A stretch of DNA of 64,000 bases from Amborella trichopoda (lineage: Eukaryota; Streptophyta; Magnoliopsida; Amborellales; Amborellaceae), in NCBI RefSeq assembly GCF_000471905.2, contig NW_006499883.1, forward strand, positions 5,392,196-5,456,195. The letters are read 5' to 3'. Below, piece after piece: positions 1 to 12,586 of the stretch. Positions within the stretch are counted from its first letter, which is position 1. Each line of letters opens with the position of its first letter. The translations under genes and the position numbers were made by a program. Below the pieces are notes generated by a model, which did no database searches, had not been told where the DNA came from, and was given only the letters and a program-made list of their open reading frames with translations.

Positions 1-106
1 TAGGGTAGGGTAGGTACGGTACGTACGGCGTACGGTACGGTTAAGGTTTAGGTTAGGTTCGTCGTCGTTACGTTAAGTTAAGTAACGTAACGAACTACTA
101 GTAGTA

Positions 107-110
<4 letters not shown>
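1..110. other. Probable pyrosequencing flow-order artefact at contig end
   Basis: These bases are low-complexity and move almost always one or two steps forward in the cycle T-A-C-G, with one exception (a GG to C step). That is how 454 base calls look when a read is out of phase after a long repeat. They run directly into a CT repeat. The TAGGG-like start is not a plant telomere: the TTTAGGG unit never recurs in register. I infer this is not real genomic sequence. Confidence 0.75.

Positions 111-156
<46 letters not shown>
111..156. repeat. (CT)n microsatellite
   Basis: Uninterrupted CT dinucleotide run. It lies where the homology between the two Harbinger-containing regions begins; copy 2 at 54198-54242 is likewise preceded by a CT-rich run. 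Confidence 0.9.
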
Positions 157-159
<3 letters not shown>

Positions 160-1439
160 TTGTTAAACTGGTTCTAATGGTTGTAAACACTTGACTTAAT
201 ATCAACAAACTGGTTCTAATGGTGGTAAAAACTTGACTTAATAACCTAAGTATGGTTAGGTTATCCACTATGTGATGAGAGTTGGTCACTATCTATCCAG
301 CATACACAATAATTTCCGATGACATCTTTTCATTCCTTCTTATCTGCCATTGACATGAATAATTATTTCATGTTCTCTGTGATTTGATAGTTTTTTTCCC
401 CATGTTAATTGTGTTCTTAGATAGTTTCTTTCAGTTACATAGGTATTAAGGATAAAATAATGAGTTCTCTTCTTTGTTCAAGTATTCAAATATACATGGG
501 GATAGAATCATTGATGTTTTCATAAATCAAAATCTTTCTATAGTTTTTTTCCTACAATGCATGGCACTAATTTTCATGGGGATAGAATCATTGACATTTT
601 CATAAATCAAAATCTTTCTATAGTTTTTTTGTTGCATTGCATGCCACTAATTTTCACTTTTGAAGGAAATTTATTTTTAGGGATGAATCTTGTTGCAGAA
701 GGTTTCTCTTCTTTAATCAAAAGAATAGTAATGCCCTGAATGTTTTCTATGATTTTGGGACATGAGGCTACCCTCCTTGGCGAACTTTGACTTTCACCGG
801 AATCTTAGCCAAGCTATGACCTAGGCATGTTAGTCCTACAATAGGTATTCTCCAACATGCTAATTTTATGTTTTTTCATATTCAGACAAGTTTTTAAAGC
901 CCTTTATGGCTTGTTTATTTGGTTATAAGAAACTCATTTATGAAATTGGTGGGATTTATTTATATATGTTGCAAGGTACGTTTTTGTGTAAATTTGAATT
1001 TGACTGAACTTTTTGGTTTTGTAATAGTTTAAAGTAGTTCAATTTTTAGTATATGTTGTTATATGTTTTGATAATTTATTTCTTAGATTGTTTGTTCATC
1101 ATATGTATGGCATGCAACTCTGAATTTTTTGGAACATGATTCAGATACGTCTTGGTTATTGGTATATTTGCCGACTTGCAGTTAGGCTGTCTCTTATTTC
1201 ACCTTATTGAAAACTCAAGTTTTTTTTATGCTGATAACTATTGTCTTCATGCTCATTTTTGTCTTGTCTTATTTTGTAAATTTTTATTTTTTTAATTGAT
1301 ATTGAGGCCATGCCAAGGTAAGTTAGATCACAATAGATAAACATATTGGATGATCTACTCATCTTTCCATGGCTTGGTAACGCTTGATATTGCCTAATGA
1401 CCGCTTTCATATGTTTTTAGACATAATGAAAATTTTAAA

Positions 1440-2385
1440 AAAATTAGGTGTCAAAATATGGCATCTACCGCTCATGGATCCCAAGACTATAACAGAGCCG
1501 ACTGAACACAAAGACGTGATGCGTTTTTTGTTGAAACTCTTAAACATCAACATGATTTTGGCAAGTTATGTGATATTGGATGGGACTAAAGAAGCTTGAA
1601 AAACTATTATGAGTAAATTTAATAGTAACTTTAATATACATTCACTGTCCAACAGTTAAAGGGTCGTAAGAATCAATTATTAAAACAATATAAGATAACC
1701 AAGATATCCATGGAGAAAGTGGCTTGGGGTGGAATGATGCATTGCAACTTGTGTTTGCTCCAAAACAAGTTTGGGAGGATTATTATCAAAGTTTAGTTTT
1801 TATAAATTTAGTTATTCTTGATTGTTTTTTTTCTGTTACTCGAGTTTTAGAATTTTTATAATGAACAACAAATGGTATTTTGATATGTAGGCAAACCCAG
1901 AAGCAAAACAATATATAAATAAGCCCTTTACATTGTACGAACAATTGGCTGAGATATTTGAAGGTAGATTATAATATGTGTTTCTATATGAATTTGTTTT
2001 ATTTTTATTTATTTTCAATACTTACATAAAGACCCGAACTTTTAATAGGTACTACTGTACAAAGAAGAGTCACATTATAAATTAGCCAACATATCACCAT
2101 ATCAACCACCCCTCACCATAAAAAGAAGAGTTGCTTGGGTTCTGGCCAGCGTATTGCAAATGCCTAGGATAAGGTAATAGAGTGAATCACTAACTGTGAT
2201 TAAGAGAAGATGATGCAAGTTACTAAAGGAGATTGTTCTTATGGCATTTGCTTAAAAGAATTGTAAGAGTTACAAGAATTTTCTGCAGTCGAGATGGTGA
2301 AACTAGTAAAAGTTTTGAAGGATGAAAATAATAGAGTTGCATTTAAGAAACTAAAAAGATGAATTCGTGAGGCTTGGTTACGTTA
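1440..2385 (+). pseudogene. Harbinger ORF1 remnant, Myb/SANT-like domain
   Basis: Broken reading frames match the Myb/SANT-like DNA-binding protein encoded by plant PIF/Harbinger elements, which partners the transposase in binding the element's ends. Recognisable pieces in order are: an LKGRKNQLLKQYK-like helix near 1660; a shifted-frame stretch reading SGLGWNDALQLVFAPKQVW and continuing DYY near 1705-1790; NPEAKQYINKPFTLYEQLAE near 1895-1950; and a C-terminal EFSAVEMVKLVKVL helix near 2280 ending in an AWL motif near 2380. Frameshifts and stops separate the pieces, so no ORF1 protein can be made. The copy 2 equivalent is at 55380-56019. Confidence 0.65.
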
Positions 2386-2734
2386 AAAAATTAGTGAATA
2401 GTATAACCTAGTTGTTATTTTCTAGATGCCAAGAACATAATATTCTGAACGCCATCAAACTTGGTTCAACTTTATTTATAATTATTTTGTGATTAGTTGG
2501 ATTTGAGATTAGTAGTTATATTTGTAATTGATTTGCTACAAATGTTCAAAGTTATTCTTGTTTTGTCCTCCTTGTTAATAAACAAGGACATTGTTAGATT
2601 ATTGCAAGAAGGTCCCATGTTTATGAGATGATTTATTGATTATTGTGAACTTAAGTCAGAATTGATAAATTCTATCCATGGACTACGAATCTAAAGACGA
2701 AAGCCCATAGTAGTTGTTGTTGCTATTGCATGGT

Positions 2735-3935
2735 ACCATATAACATATTTGGGAAAAAAAATTGCTTGTCGAACATCTAGTCCCCAAGGTGCCAAATATA
2801 TGTAGCAATTACTAAATGAACATCCTATCCGTTACAAGGACAATCTTCGCATGGAGCAACCCATCCTGTAATACCTTGCGAAGGGAAAATATCATCCAAG
2901 ATTCTAAGTATATTAGTGTTGAGGAGAGAGTGAAATGTTTCTATACACCATAACTCATAACTCTGGCAATCGCATAATACAAAGATGATTCCAATACTAT
3001 GGTCAAACAGTTAGTTGGTATTTTGGACGTGTTCTTAAAGCTATGTGTACATTAGCACCTCGCTACATCTACCTCTCATCAACAAATACTCCTCCAGAGA
3101 TCCGTTATAGTGACATTTACTTCCCCTTCTTTATATAAAATTATATTTATTATTAGTATCTCACCAAAACTTTATCTTATGAGGGATTGTATTGGAGCAA
3201 TAGATGGAACTCACATCCCTGTGACAATCGATGCTGAGAACCAAGCCCAATATAGCAATCAGAAAGGGTTTCTTTCCCAGAATGTTATGGCAGTATGTTC
3301 ATTCAATCTTTTATTCATGTATGTCTATGTAGGGTGGGATGGCTTTGCTACTGTTTCTACAGTTCTCCAAGCAGATTTACAAAATGGTTTCCATGTCCCC
3401 CAAGGTACTTCTAACTCGTGACTTAATTAATAATATTTTTGTAAATATGCCACTAATCATTTTGATCTTTTCAAATAAGCTAGAAAAATACTACCTAGTC
3501 GATGCAGGTTATGCGAATACCCTATATTTTATTGCCCCATATCGTGGAGTTCGTTACTACCTCAAAGAATATAGGTGTCAACAAAGCGCTCCACAAGACT
3601 ACCGGAAGTTATTCAATTTGCGATATTCTAGTCTAAGAAATGCTATAGAGTGCATATTAGGTGTACTTAATAAGTGCTTTGCTATGCTTTCAAGACCACC
3701 TGCATACCCAATTAAAAAACAAGTCAAGTTGGTTATTGTAATGTGTTTCTTACATAATTTTATTTGTGTACATTCTGGAGGTAATAATTGGCTCTATGAG
3801 GAATATGACAAGAAAAATCAAGCTCAAGTACGTCAACCAGAAGATTTTCAAGAAGAAAATAATCTATGTGATGTATTGCGAGACAACAGTGTACATGATA
3901 TGTTGGGTGATTATTGTAACAGAAAAATATGCTAG
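2735..3935 (+). pseudogene. Harbinger DDE transposase remnant (copy 1)
   Basis: This belongs to the DDE_Tnp_4/PIF-Harbinger nuclease family, which cuts and pastes the element. The N-terminal part (2820-3110) reads in several frames as the usual helical region ending in a TPPEIRYSDIYFPFF-like stretch. The catalytic core follows: GAIDGTH (about 3190), QNVMAVCSFN (about 3280), VDAGY (about 3500) and RNAIE (about 3635). The last two acidic residues are about 48 residues apart, as expected. The core is split between two frames: a roughly 50-bp stretch after 3410, absent from copy 2, shifts the frame. The usual HDS-like motif after the WDG motif reads TVS here, so a conserved Asp is lost. Internal stops also interrupt the N-terminal region. 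Confidence 0.85.
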
Positions 3936-4396
3936 TTTGTTGGTTGGTTGACGATATCTTCTTTTTTAAAATAACTTCTTCACTTTGTCTTAGTTAGGGA
4001 TCATGTCTCTATATTGATTTTCTATTATAGTAAGTTTCTTTGGAATGCCGATAAACTTTCAATTAAAAACAAATGGTCTCCCTCTATTCCTCTCATGTAA
4101 TCTTCATATGTTACACATAATAAATGTTGGATGTCACCGATGATCTCATTCTCTTCTTCTCTATTGCGTTGTCCTTCTATAAATTATCGGTTATCTCTAA
4201 TAGTGAGAGAAAATGCAAGTTTGTTACAAATCAAATATGTGCTTAATGAAAAAACTTAGACTTATTGTGCTTTTGTCTTCCAAACAATCAATTATCTTAA
4301 ATCTTAGAAAATTCTAAAGATACAAATAGATAGTTAAACATGCAAAAAAGATGCATATCAAGATAATATGTTTTTCGGATATATAAAAAACATGCA

Positions 4397-4960
4397 ATAC
4401 CTTTATTTAGATTCAGTGTGTATTAATTTTAATAGGCTAGTAGTCCTTTCAACCTTCTTATGAGATTTCTTAATCATTTTGCTTTATATGCAAGCCTCAC
4501 ACTCCTTTTGAAAATTCACATTCATGGTTTTGAGAAATCTTTCTCTCATAAGCCTTTCCATTCTTGATTTGTTTATGTGTCCATAAATGCCATTATAGAA
4601 AATCATTCACATGATCTGATACATAAGTAACCTTATTGTTTATTTCCAATTGGTCAAGCCCATTATGGTTTTTGGCTACAAAAAGAAGTTTACCATTCAC
4701 ATTTCCTAATGGACGAAAACCTTGTTCTCTTTGAAAACTAGCATATAACCGACACTACTCATTTTGGATACTGTGATCAAATTCTTTCCCATACTGAAGC
4801 ATAGAGAGTATCTTTTAAGACCATAATCTCTCCATTAATAAGATTAAGCACATATTCTCAACACCCTAAGCCTTGTTCCTTAGGTGCATATGCCGATTTT
4901 CTCTCCCATTCCTAGGATTATAATTTCCATAATTTCCCTTAAATGGATATGGTGGTGGTC
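4397..4960 (-). pseudogene. Copia gag/pre-integrase fragment
   Basis: On the minus strand the bases read, with stops, as the centre of a Ty1/Copia polyprotein. A segment like GKNLITVSKMSSVGYMLAF lies around 4730-4790 (the region after the aspartic protease), followed by YGHINKSRMERLMR and ECEAC around 4490-4590, which is the GAG-pre-integrase domain with its HxxxH/CxxC-type zinc-binding pattern. A basic KGKGKAKVDSHCRRP stretch further right may be the end of gag. No LTRs are visible nearby. It abuts the end of Harbinger copy 1. Confidence 0.7.
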
Positions 4961-5970
4961 GCCTGCAATGACTATCCACTTTGGCCTTGCCTTTTCCCTT
5001 TGACCTATTCTATTTACCCTTTCCTTTTTTCTTTTTATAGTCATAACAAACCACTAAGGAAAAACAAGGAAATTTTGGAAGTGATCATAGATGGCAATTT
5101 ACAGCGAAGCCATTACATGCCCTGTTATTTCATGATAGGCCAAGGTGGTCAAGCATCAGAACCTCAAAGATATGGAAATTGTCCTTATCATTTTGCGTTA
5201 TGGGTTTTAAGTGGTTATTGTGATTGGGTAAATTATTCATTATAGACAATTTGAGAAAGTGAGGGAAAATAATCATGTTGCATACTTTGCAAGCAAGATG
5301 AGGAGAATGAGGATCATCTGTTTTTGCATTATTAAATTCATAAGAAAGACATGGGATCAGGTTATGTAAATGTACAGTTACAACTAACTTTACCGGTATC
5401 AGCAACCAAAACAATGGACCAAATAAACTTTTTGATGTTATCAAAATTGAAAAAGTACTACAAAAGACAAGGGAGGGCCACAATATTATCACAATACTAT
5501 GGGAGGTGTCGAGATAGTGAAATGAGGGGTGTTTCAAAGGGAACAACATAAAATAGATAGAATAAGAAATGATTACACTTCCAATTGCTCATTGCACATC
5601 TATCACCAAGGAGTGTAAGAAAGTCCCAAAGAGTCTAATGCATAACTTGGGGGAGGCAGTAAAGCTTAGGTTTAAAGAAAATGGCCATTCAGAAGTCACC
5701 TTCAAGAAACTATGTTTGATTAAATTTTAATGGTAATTCTATTTGAAATCTAGGGTATGCTTGAGTTGGAGGTCTACTAAGAGATCACAATGGGATAGTT
5801 TTAGTGAACTTTTGAGTAGGGATGAGAATTTTCTAGATCGGGTCCGGATCCACCAAAATTCGGATCTAGATCTGAAAACTTTATATAGGACCTTGATTTG
5901 ACTTCGGATCCAATCAGTTCAGATTGAGATGGCGATTTTCTTTCCATATTTTTCCAATCATGTGAGATCT
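4961..5970. other. No gene recognised
   Basis: Short reading frames here have no recognisable family. Around 5835-5925 there are GGATCC/GGATCT-rich words resembling those at 13575-13735, probably an old degenerate repeat shared by the two places. Confidence 0.5.
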
Positions 5971-6245
5971 CTCTCTCTCTCTCAACTTCATTTCTTCATC
6001 GAGCGCACTAAATTTGTGGGCATTAGAAAGAACTCAATTCCCCCTCTCTCCTGTGTGTCTAATTTAAACCTCTCTCTCTCTCTCAACTTAATTTCTTCAT
6101 CGAGCGCACTAGATTTGCGGGTACTAAAAAGAACCCAATTCCCCCTCTCTCCTGTGTGTCTAATTTAAACCTCTCTCTCTCTCTCTCTGAACATTTCTTC
6201 ATCGAGAACACCACATTTAGGCACTGAAAAGACCCCAATTCCTTT
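5971..6245. repeat. 101-bp tandem repeat, nearly three units, CT-rich
   Basis: The word TTTCTTCATC recurs at 5991, 6092 and 6194, giving a period of about 101 bp. Each unit holds a CT run, a CATCGAG-containing stretch, AATTCCCCCTCTC and a TGTGTCTAATTTAAAC block. The third unit is cut short by the LINE. Similar sequence (GAATTCTCCCTCTC then GCGTCTAG) resumes right after the LINE's A-tail at 12590. Confidence 0.85.
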
Positions 6246-6734
6246 TTAGAGAGAGCGTGTGGTAGAGAATCTCTAGACCCATATAGCAAGTCCTAGAGAG
6301 AGAGAGAGAGAGAGAGGAAGGGAAAATTATGTATGCATTTTCTCTTGAAGGGATTAGTTATCTAAGCACATTCATCTCTATCTCTGTTCACGAAAACTTT
6401 TTTCAATTATCTCTCTATCTTGATCTTACAATCAATCAAGAAATTAATTAGGGGGATTTTGGATTATCTGACAGCTTTGGATTATCCGAGAGAATTGCAT
6501 GTGTTGGAAGACAAAATAATGATAGCTTAGAGAGAGAGAGAAAACAAGGAGGGTGACAACGGAGAAGGGTGAGAGTAATGATGACAATAGATCATGAGAT
6601 GATGATAAGAACAAAATGGTTTCTTTCTTTGATATTCCTTTAATCGATGTTGGGATGATGAAATTAACGATTAATGTAAAAAATCTATTAGTTGGTTGAT
6701 TTTCACCACCAGCAAAATAATCTTTTCGGGTTGG

Positions 6735-8707
6735 GAAACTGGGCCCAAAGAGCATGAAGTTTACCGTACGAACTAGTGGTCAAGAAGTTGGGAGATAACA
6801 TATGTCTTTTTCATCTTTGTTCTTTGGAGGAAGTACAAAAAATTCTTTATAGACGACGCTTGAGAGTATGAGGTAATCTTCTTTCTATTAACCCTTGGAA
6901 TATTTTTTGTCATAAGCCTCTTGTTCCAAAATATGTACAATGGGTTAGATTCTGGGGGATTCCTTTGCATGCTTGGAATTTGGGAGTATTTCAAAGATTA
7001 GGTAACGAGTGTGGAACTTTTATTGATGTTGATTGGAATTTATTAAAAGGAGATGATATTTCTTTTGTGAAAATGAAAATTTTTAGATTTAAAATATCTC
7101 ATCTTCCAAGAAAAGTCAGATTGAGGATTGGTGTGGATGATTTTTTACTTTACGTTACGTATGAAGGTATAAAGATGGACGATTATGGGAATGTATCCTC
7201 TTTGGTTATAGAACCATGTTGTGGTATTCAAGATTTGGTCAATGATTGTGATTGGAAGGTAGTACAGCACAAAAATCGAAAAACAAATCTTCCTAATATT
7301 GTTGTTACAAGAGATCCAATCCCAAGGATGGCAATGGCAGAATAGAGACGGCATGCTGGAGCAGTTGTGACATGTGGCACTAAGCCATATTCCGAAATAA
7401 GGGGAAATGAATAGATTTTTTGAATTAAAAAAAACAAACGGTAGAGAAAGTAGTTATGCCAAGTGGATTTAAGCCACGCATGAAGAATTGCAGGAAGGAT
7501 ATTGATTTTTTGAATTCAGAAAACCAAAAAACAGTGGTGTGTTGCTTCAAATAAAAATGGTTGACAATATTGGCACATGTTTAGGATCTCAAGAGAAGGA
7601 TGTGTCTTTGAATAAGCAACAAGTGGATACCAATTTTTTGGAATTAAAAAAGAAACATATTTTAAGAGATAATTACGGAAAGCTAAAAATTGGAAAGGAT
7701 GATGGGAAAGATTAATGAAAGTGATTATGGTGAAATACACAAAAAGGATATTATTGATAAGGACAAGAAACAAGTGTATGATGGAGATGAAAAGATATAC
7801 AAGAAGAGTTACTTGAAGTGGCTCGTGGAGATATTGTCTCTTATATATCTCAGATAAATCTAAATGAGTAGAACCTATATAAGAATATCATATTTAATGA
7901 TGTGATTGTATTTGATTCAAGCTTTTAAGAGTCAATACTTATGTTACTGGTTCGATTACTCTTTCTTGGATCAGAATGTAAACCTTTGTTAACATCTATC
8001 ATGTGTATAATGAGACAAGTGTTACCATTTCAAAAAGTTGTGCATTGAAAGAAGCAAAATGGAGAAGAACAAAGGCCAACACCAGCTAAACTGGGTTTGC
8101 CAATGGTAGTTTTGAATGATTATGGTGATGTTGATCACATTGAGTTATTTGGGGATGCTCTACTTATTGATCTTTAGCAGGGAGTCGATGACCACTTCTT
8201 TTGGTGGTATGCTTGAAGAAGGATCAGATGATGAAGAAATAGGTGCCCAGCCACTGCAAGTGTTACCGACAGTGAATGAAACATTTGAGATTACTGTAAT
8301 AGTAGAATATAATATACAGGGGGATAGAGTAAAGGATGCTTTTTGAGATAGATGGGGAGCAACAATACACAATTATGATGTATGATATAGGTGCATCTTA
8401 TGATATTCCTATTGCTCAAGTTCTAAAGGTCATGAAGGAGAGACTTAAGAATGAAAAGAATGGGACTCAAGATCCTAAGAGGAAAGATGCAGAAAAGAAA
8501 GATGTCATTGATAAAAGTAAGGTTGTGCAAACTTCTCTGAGGATTATAGCTAAGAACAGCAATCGTCAAAATCATGGTATTGTTCTGATCAATGACAGGC
8601 AGGGAGAAGTTCAGAATGTTGATAGTAGTGAAAATAGTTTAACTTCTTCAAAAAGCGGTCATGTATTTGATGGTGCATCATCTTCTTATTATTATGAAGA
8701 TCCTTAG
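6735..8707 (+). pseudogene. LINE ORF1 remnant (DUF4283)
   Basis: The clearest part, 6880-7150, reads NPWNIFCHKPLVPKYVQWVR, then WGIPLHAWNLGVFQRLG and CGTFIDVDW. This is the DUF4283 nucleic-acid-binding domain of plant L1 ORF1 proteins. A stop at the RVWGN position and frame changes upstream break it. The C-terminal part (7350-8707) stays in pieces of frame, including an acidic EEGSDDEE stretch near 8220 and a lysine-rich segment near 8440-8530. I did not see the CCHC knuckle often found in this protein. Confidence 0.7.
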
Positions 8708-8744
8708 TTGGAATATCTGAGGGCTTGGGGAGATGCATCATAAG

Positions 8745-11700
8745 AGGAAAGTTTTGTTGTTGATTAAGGTGTCACAAACCTAAAGTTGTTATACCAAAGG
8801 AAACTAAACTTCCTAAGCCTTATGTTCTTAGTATTTTTTTTGGGGGGGGGGTTTCAGTTGGTTTTGACGGTATTAATGATTTGGGGTGTTCAAAGGGTTT
8901 GTGGGTTCTATGGGATCCTTCTGTATTAAGTTGTGTGCAGGTGTATGTCAAAGAAATATTTATTTCCCCTTTTTTTTAAGATCCTAGTATGGGTTTTGGT
9001 CAATGCCTATGGTCCGAATGTTAATGCTTTGAAAGAAAATTTTTTAATAGAAATTACTAATATGGTATATTCTTTCAATTTACCTTGTTGTTTAGGGGGA
9101 GATCAAAATTTGATGTGTTGGTTTGATTAGATTTCTACTCATATTTCAATTAATTCATATATGAGGCTTTTCAAAAATTTCATTCTTCAAAATGAATTGG
9201 TTGTATATTCCAAGGTGCAAAATATACTCAGGCAAATAATTGTATGAACAATTGGATTACTAGTAAAATTGATAGATTATTGATATCTAGCAGCTGGGAG
9301 AGCTTTTTTCCTTTGGGGCATGTGAATGCCTTAGCTAATCTATCTTCTGATCACATACAATTGTTGTTGCAAACTAATAATGACTTTTGTGGACCAAAAT
9401 AATTTCGGATGGAAAAATTTTGGTTGTAAGAGAAGGGGGTGACTGATTTGATTAAAAACACTTGGAATAACACAATTGTATATGGATGGTTTGACTTCCA
9501 GGTTCACAAAAAATTGTTGAAGTTAAAGCATAGATTGTTATAGTGGAAAAAAGATAACAACTATTTAGTTAAAAGTAAGTTGAATGAGGTTTTATTAAGG
9601 TTGGATTTAATTCAATTATCCATTCAAAATCGTGGGTATTGTGATGCTATGGAGGAAGTGGAGAGGCATGGATTAATGACTGAGTTAAATAGAAACCTAA
9701 GATTAGAAGAAATATATTGGAAACAAAGATCAATAGTGAAAAGGTTGAAAGAGTGTGATGCTAATACCTAATATTTTCATTCAACTGCTAACTCAAAACG
9801 ACATCAAAATTATCTTTCAGGTATTATTTTTTAAGGTGTCAGAGAAGGTGATACTGAAGGATGAGAAATGAAATTTGTCGAGCATTTTTAGAAAATGTTT
9901 ACTAGTGAAATGCCTTTTTAGGCTAGATATCATGGGGTACCTTTCAAATGCTTATCTAATGATATGGGAAATGATTTGGAAAGGATGGTAATGGAAGAAG
10001 AGTTAAAATCAGCAAGTTTTTCTCTACCTTGTGACAAAGCTTTAGGGCCGGATGGTTTGTCTTTAGTATTATTTCAAAAATTTTGGGATACTATGAAGAT
10101 GGATCTCTTGTTGATGGTGAAAGAATTTTTTCAAAAGGGTGTACTTCATAAAGGGATCAATGCAACTTATATGGCATTAATACCTAAACATACAGGCATA
10201 TCAAGGATCTCGGATGTTCGGCCGATTAGCTTATTCACAAACCTATATAAGATAATTGCAAAAATACTGGCAGAAAGTCTAAAAAAGGTTCTCAAATTTG
10301 TGATATCATATCACAAACAACTTTTATTAAGGATAAGGTGATCACATATGATATTTTAAATGCACAAGAATGCATCCATTCAAAGTAAAAGGAGTATGGA
10401 TTGTGGGATTGTATTAAAGCTTGATATGAAAAAGGCATATGACGGAGTAGAGTGGGGTGTTTTGATAGAAATTATGAAATACATGGGGTTTGGTGATAAG
10501 TTGAGATCTTGGATTTCTAGATGTCTTTCTAGTGCTTATTTCTTGATCTTAGTAAATAGTAGTCCGAAAGGATTTTTAAAATCTACTAGAAGATTGAGGC
10601 AAGGGGATCCATTATCGCCTTTCTTATTTACTATGGTCGCTGAGGCTTTCAGTTTAATGGTCTCTAATGTACATTCACGATACTGGTTCAATGGTTTTAA
10701 GGTTGACAATGATGGAGGGTTAGTTATTTTACATTTGGATTACACAGATGACATGTTGGTTTTTTGTGGAACTCAAATAGATGAAATTAAAAGTATCAAA
10801 AGAATGCTCCAATATTGTGAAATGGTGTTGGGATTAAAGATGAACTTTGAGAAGATTTCTTTGGTTGGTATGGGTTCTTTAATAATGTTATGGATGAATT
10901 AGCATTTGAAATGGGTTGTAAGGTGGATAAATTTCGAATAACTTATTTACGTGTACCAATTTCATATTCCAAATTACCAAAAATGGTATGGGACGTTATA
11001 ATTCAGAGAGCATATGTTAAGCTAGATTTGTGGAAAACAAAACACCTATAGTTGGGAGGCAAGGTGACTTTGATTCAAGCATCATTATCTAATATACCGA
11101 TATCTGATGTCCTTATTAGTGATGTCAAGTTCAGTTTGTAAACATTTGGAACAACTCACGAAGAATTTTTTATGGGGTTCATATGGGGATGCTTGAAATT
11201 TTCATTTACTTAATTGGAAAAGAGTATGCACTCTGAAAAAAATGGTGGTTTGGGTTTAAGGAGAATTAAATTGGTTAATCAAGCTTTATTAGCAAGTGAC
11301 GGGAACTTTAATGATTATTAATCATTATTATTAGGCTTTATTAATCATTATTATTAAATTGGTTAATCAAGATTTATTAATCATTATTAACCATGTTGCA
11401 TGATTATGATATTTCACAAACAAATTATTGATGATGAATTGGCATGTGAGGAAGAAAATGACAGGAACTTTAATGTGAAATCTGCATATAGTTTATTATT
11501 TTATGATCGACTGCGATGGGGTTGTAGTTCTTTAAATAAACTATGGAGTTGGATAATTATGTTAAAATATACGCTATTTTTGTGGATATTATTTCAAGAC
11601 AAAACACTAACTGTTGATAATTTGATGAAAAAGGAGAAGAATTATGGTTTACATGTGTTTGATATGTACGACAGCCGAAGAGACAGGAGATCACCTTTTC

Positions 11701-12512
11701 CTTTATTGTTCTTTGGCTTATAATATTTGGTGTTGGATTTTACAGAAATTGGGATTTGTTATGGTATTTCCTTCTTCACATATGGATATGTTAAATCAAT
11801 AGGATTTTTATTATCTTTCAAAAGGGGGAAATCTTATATGGAAAATAGTGAAGGGGACTGTCTTATGGGGAGATATGGAAGGAGAAAAATCTAAGGGTGT
11901 TTGAGGGAAAAATGATTGAAGAGATTTGAGTTAGAAAGAAGGATTATTCACTGTATTTGGAGTTGGATTACTAACACTAAATAAGGCTTTCGACTTTCAG
12001 AAGTTGATGTAGAATTGAATTTGCATAATTTGATAAGACAAAAGGTATGGAAGGTTCGAATGAGAAGTGTTTGGAGTCTACCATTGATAGGCAGTATTAA
12101 GATGAATTTTGATGGGAGTTCTTTTAGAAATCTAGGATAGGTGGGATTTGGAGATGTTATTCGAGATTCAAATAGAAATATCGTTCTTTGTTATGCTAGG
12201 CCATGTGGAGTGGAAACTGCAATATCTGGAAATGGAGGCGTTGTTACAAGGACTTTGAATTATTAAAAACAGATTCCAATTCACAACATGTATTGTGGAG
12301 GGATATTCGCTCAATATCATTAATTGGTGTAACATATGCTCTTGTTCACCTTGGAGGCGTTGAAGTAAGTGGATGGAAATAATGGATTTAAGGACAGTTG
12401 CAAACCTTAGTTCATCACATTTATAGAGAGGCGAATGAAGTTGTTGATGTTCTAGCGAAGAGGGGACTTCAGTTGGATACTTTGTTTGTTTATAAGACTT
12501 TAAATTTTTAAT
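8745..12512 (+). pseudogene. LINE ORF2 remnant: endonuclease, reverse transcriptase, RNase H
   Basis: Domains in order. Apurinic-type endonuclease: NAYGPNVNALKENFL and CLGGDQN (about 9000-9115), then SSKIDRLL and LSSDHIQLLL (about 9260-9370). Linker: LEEIYWKQRS (about 9700). Reverse transcriptase: ALGPDGLSLVLFQKFWD (about 10035), RPISLFTNLYKIIAKIL, LKLDMKKAYDGVEW (about 10415), RQGDPLSPFLF (about 10600) and the active-site box YTDDM (about 10740), where YADD is usual. zf-RVT region: FNVKSAYSLL and TLFLWILFQDKTLTVDNLM (11480-11630). RNase H-like DGSS and GDVIRDSNRNIVLCYA (about 12110-12200). Stops and frameshifts separate these blocks. Confidence 0.88.
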
Positions 12513-12586
12513 CAGTTCTTACAATTATGTAATATTTTTTGTACTTATTAATGAAATTTGTGTAATTTTCTCAAAAAAAAAAAAAA

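Larger units (their letters stand above)
157..4396 (+). mobile_element. PIF/Harbinger DNA transposon, copy 1 (decayed)
   Basis: The segment is homologous from end to end with 54243-62436, once the Copia insertion in that copy is set aside. It carries the two genes expected of the superfamily in the expected order: a Myb/SANT-like ORF1 remnant (about 1440-2385) and a DDE transposase (about 2735-3935). Copy 1 has about 470 bp (roughly 1530-2000) that copy 2 lacks, and lacks about 145 bp after roughly position 2090 that copy 2 keeps. I could not identify terminal inverted repeats, so the ends given are the limits of homology and not proven transposon ends. Confidence 0.75.
6247..12586 (+). mobile_element. 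L1-type LINE retrotransposon, nearly full length, inactive
   Basis: It has both L1 genes in order: ORF1 with a DUF4283 domain, then ORF2 with endonuclease, reverse transcriptase, zf-RVT and RNase H-like regions, ending in a 14-A tail at 12573-12586. Flanks AAAAGACCCCAATTCC (6227-6242) and a close variant after the A-tail (12583-12598) look like a decayed target-site duplication, though they could also be neighbouring units of the tandem repeat it landed in. Many stops and frameshifts mark it as old. Two antisense relatives lie at 50276-53720 and 62437-64000. Confidence 0.85.

Noticed and set aside
1-60. Telomere-like TAGGG/TTAGG strings
   Set aside because: No sustained repeat unit. The base order obeys a sequencing flow cycle, and the strings merge into a CT repeat.
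5130-5549. 139-codon minus-strand frame
   Set aside because: No recognised domain. It overlaps plus-strand frames in a region without other coding signs.
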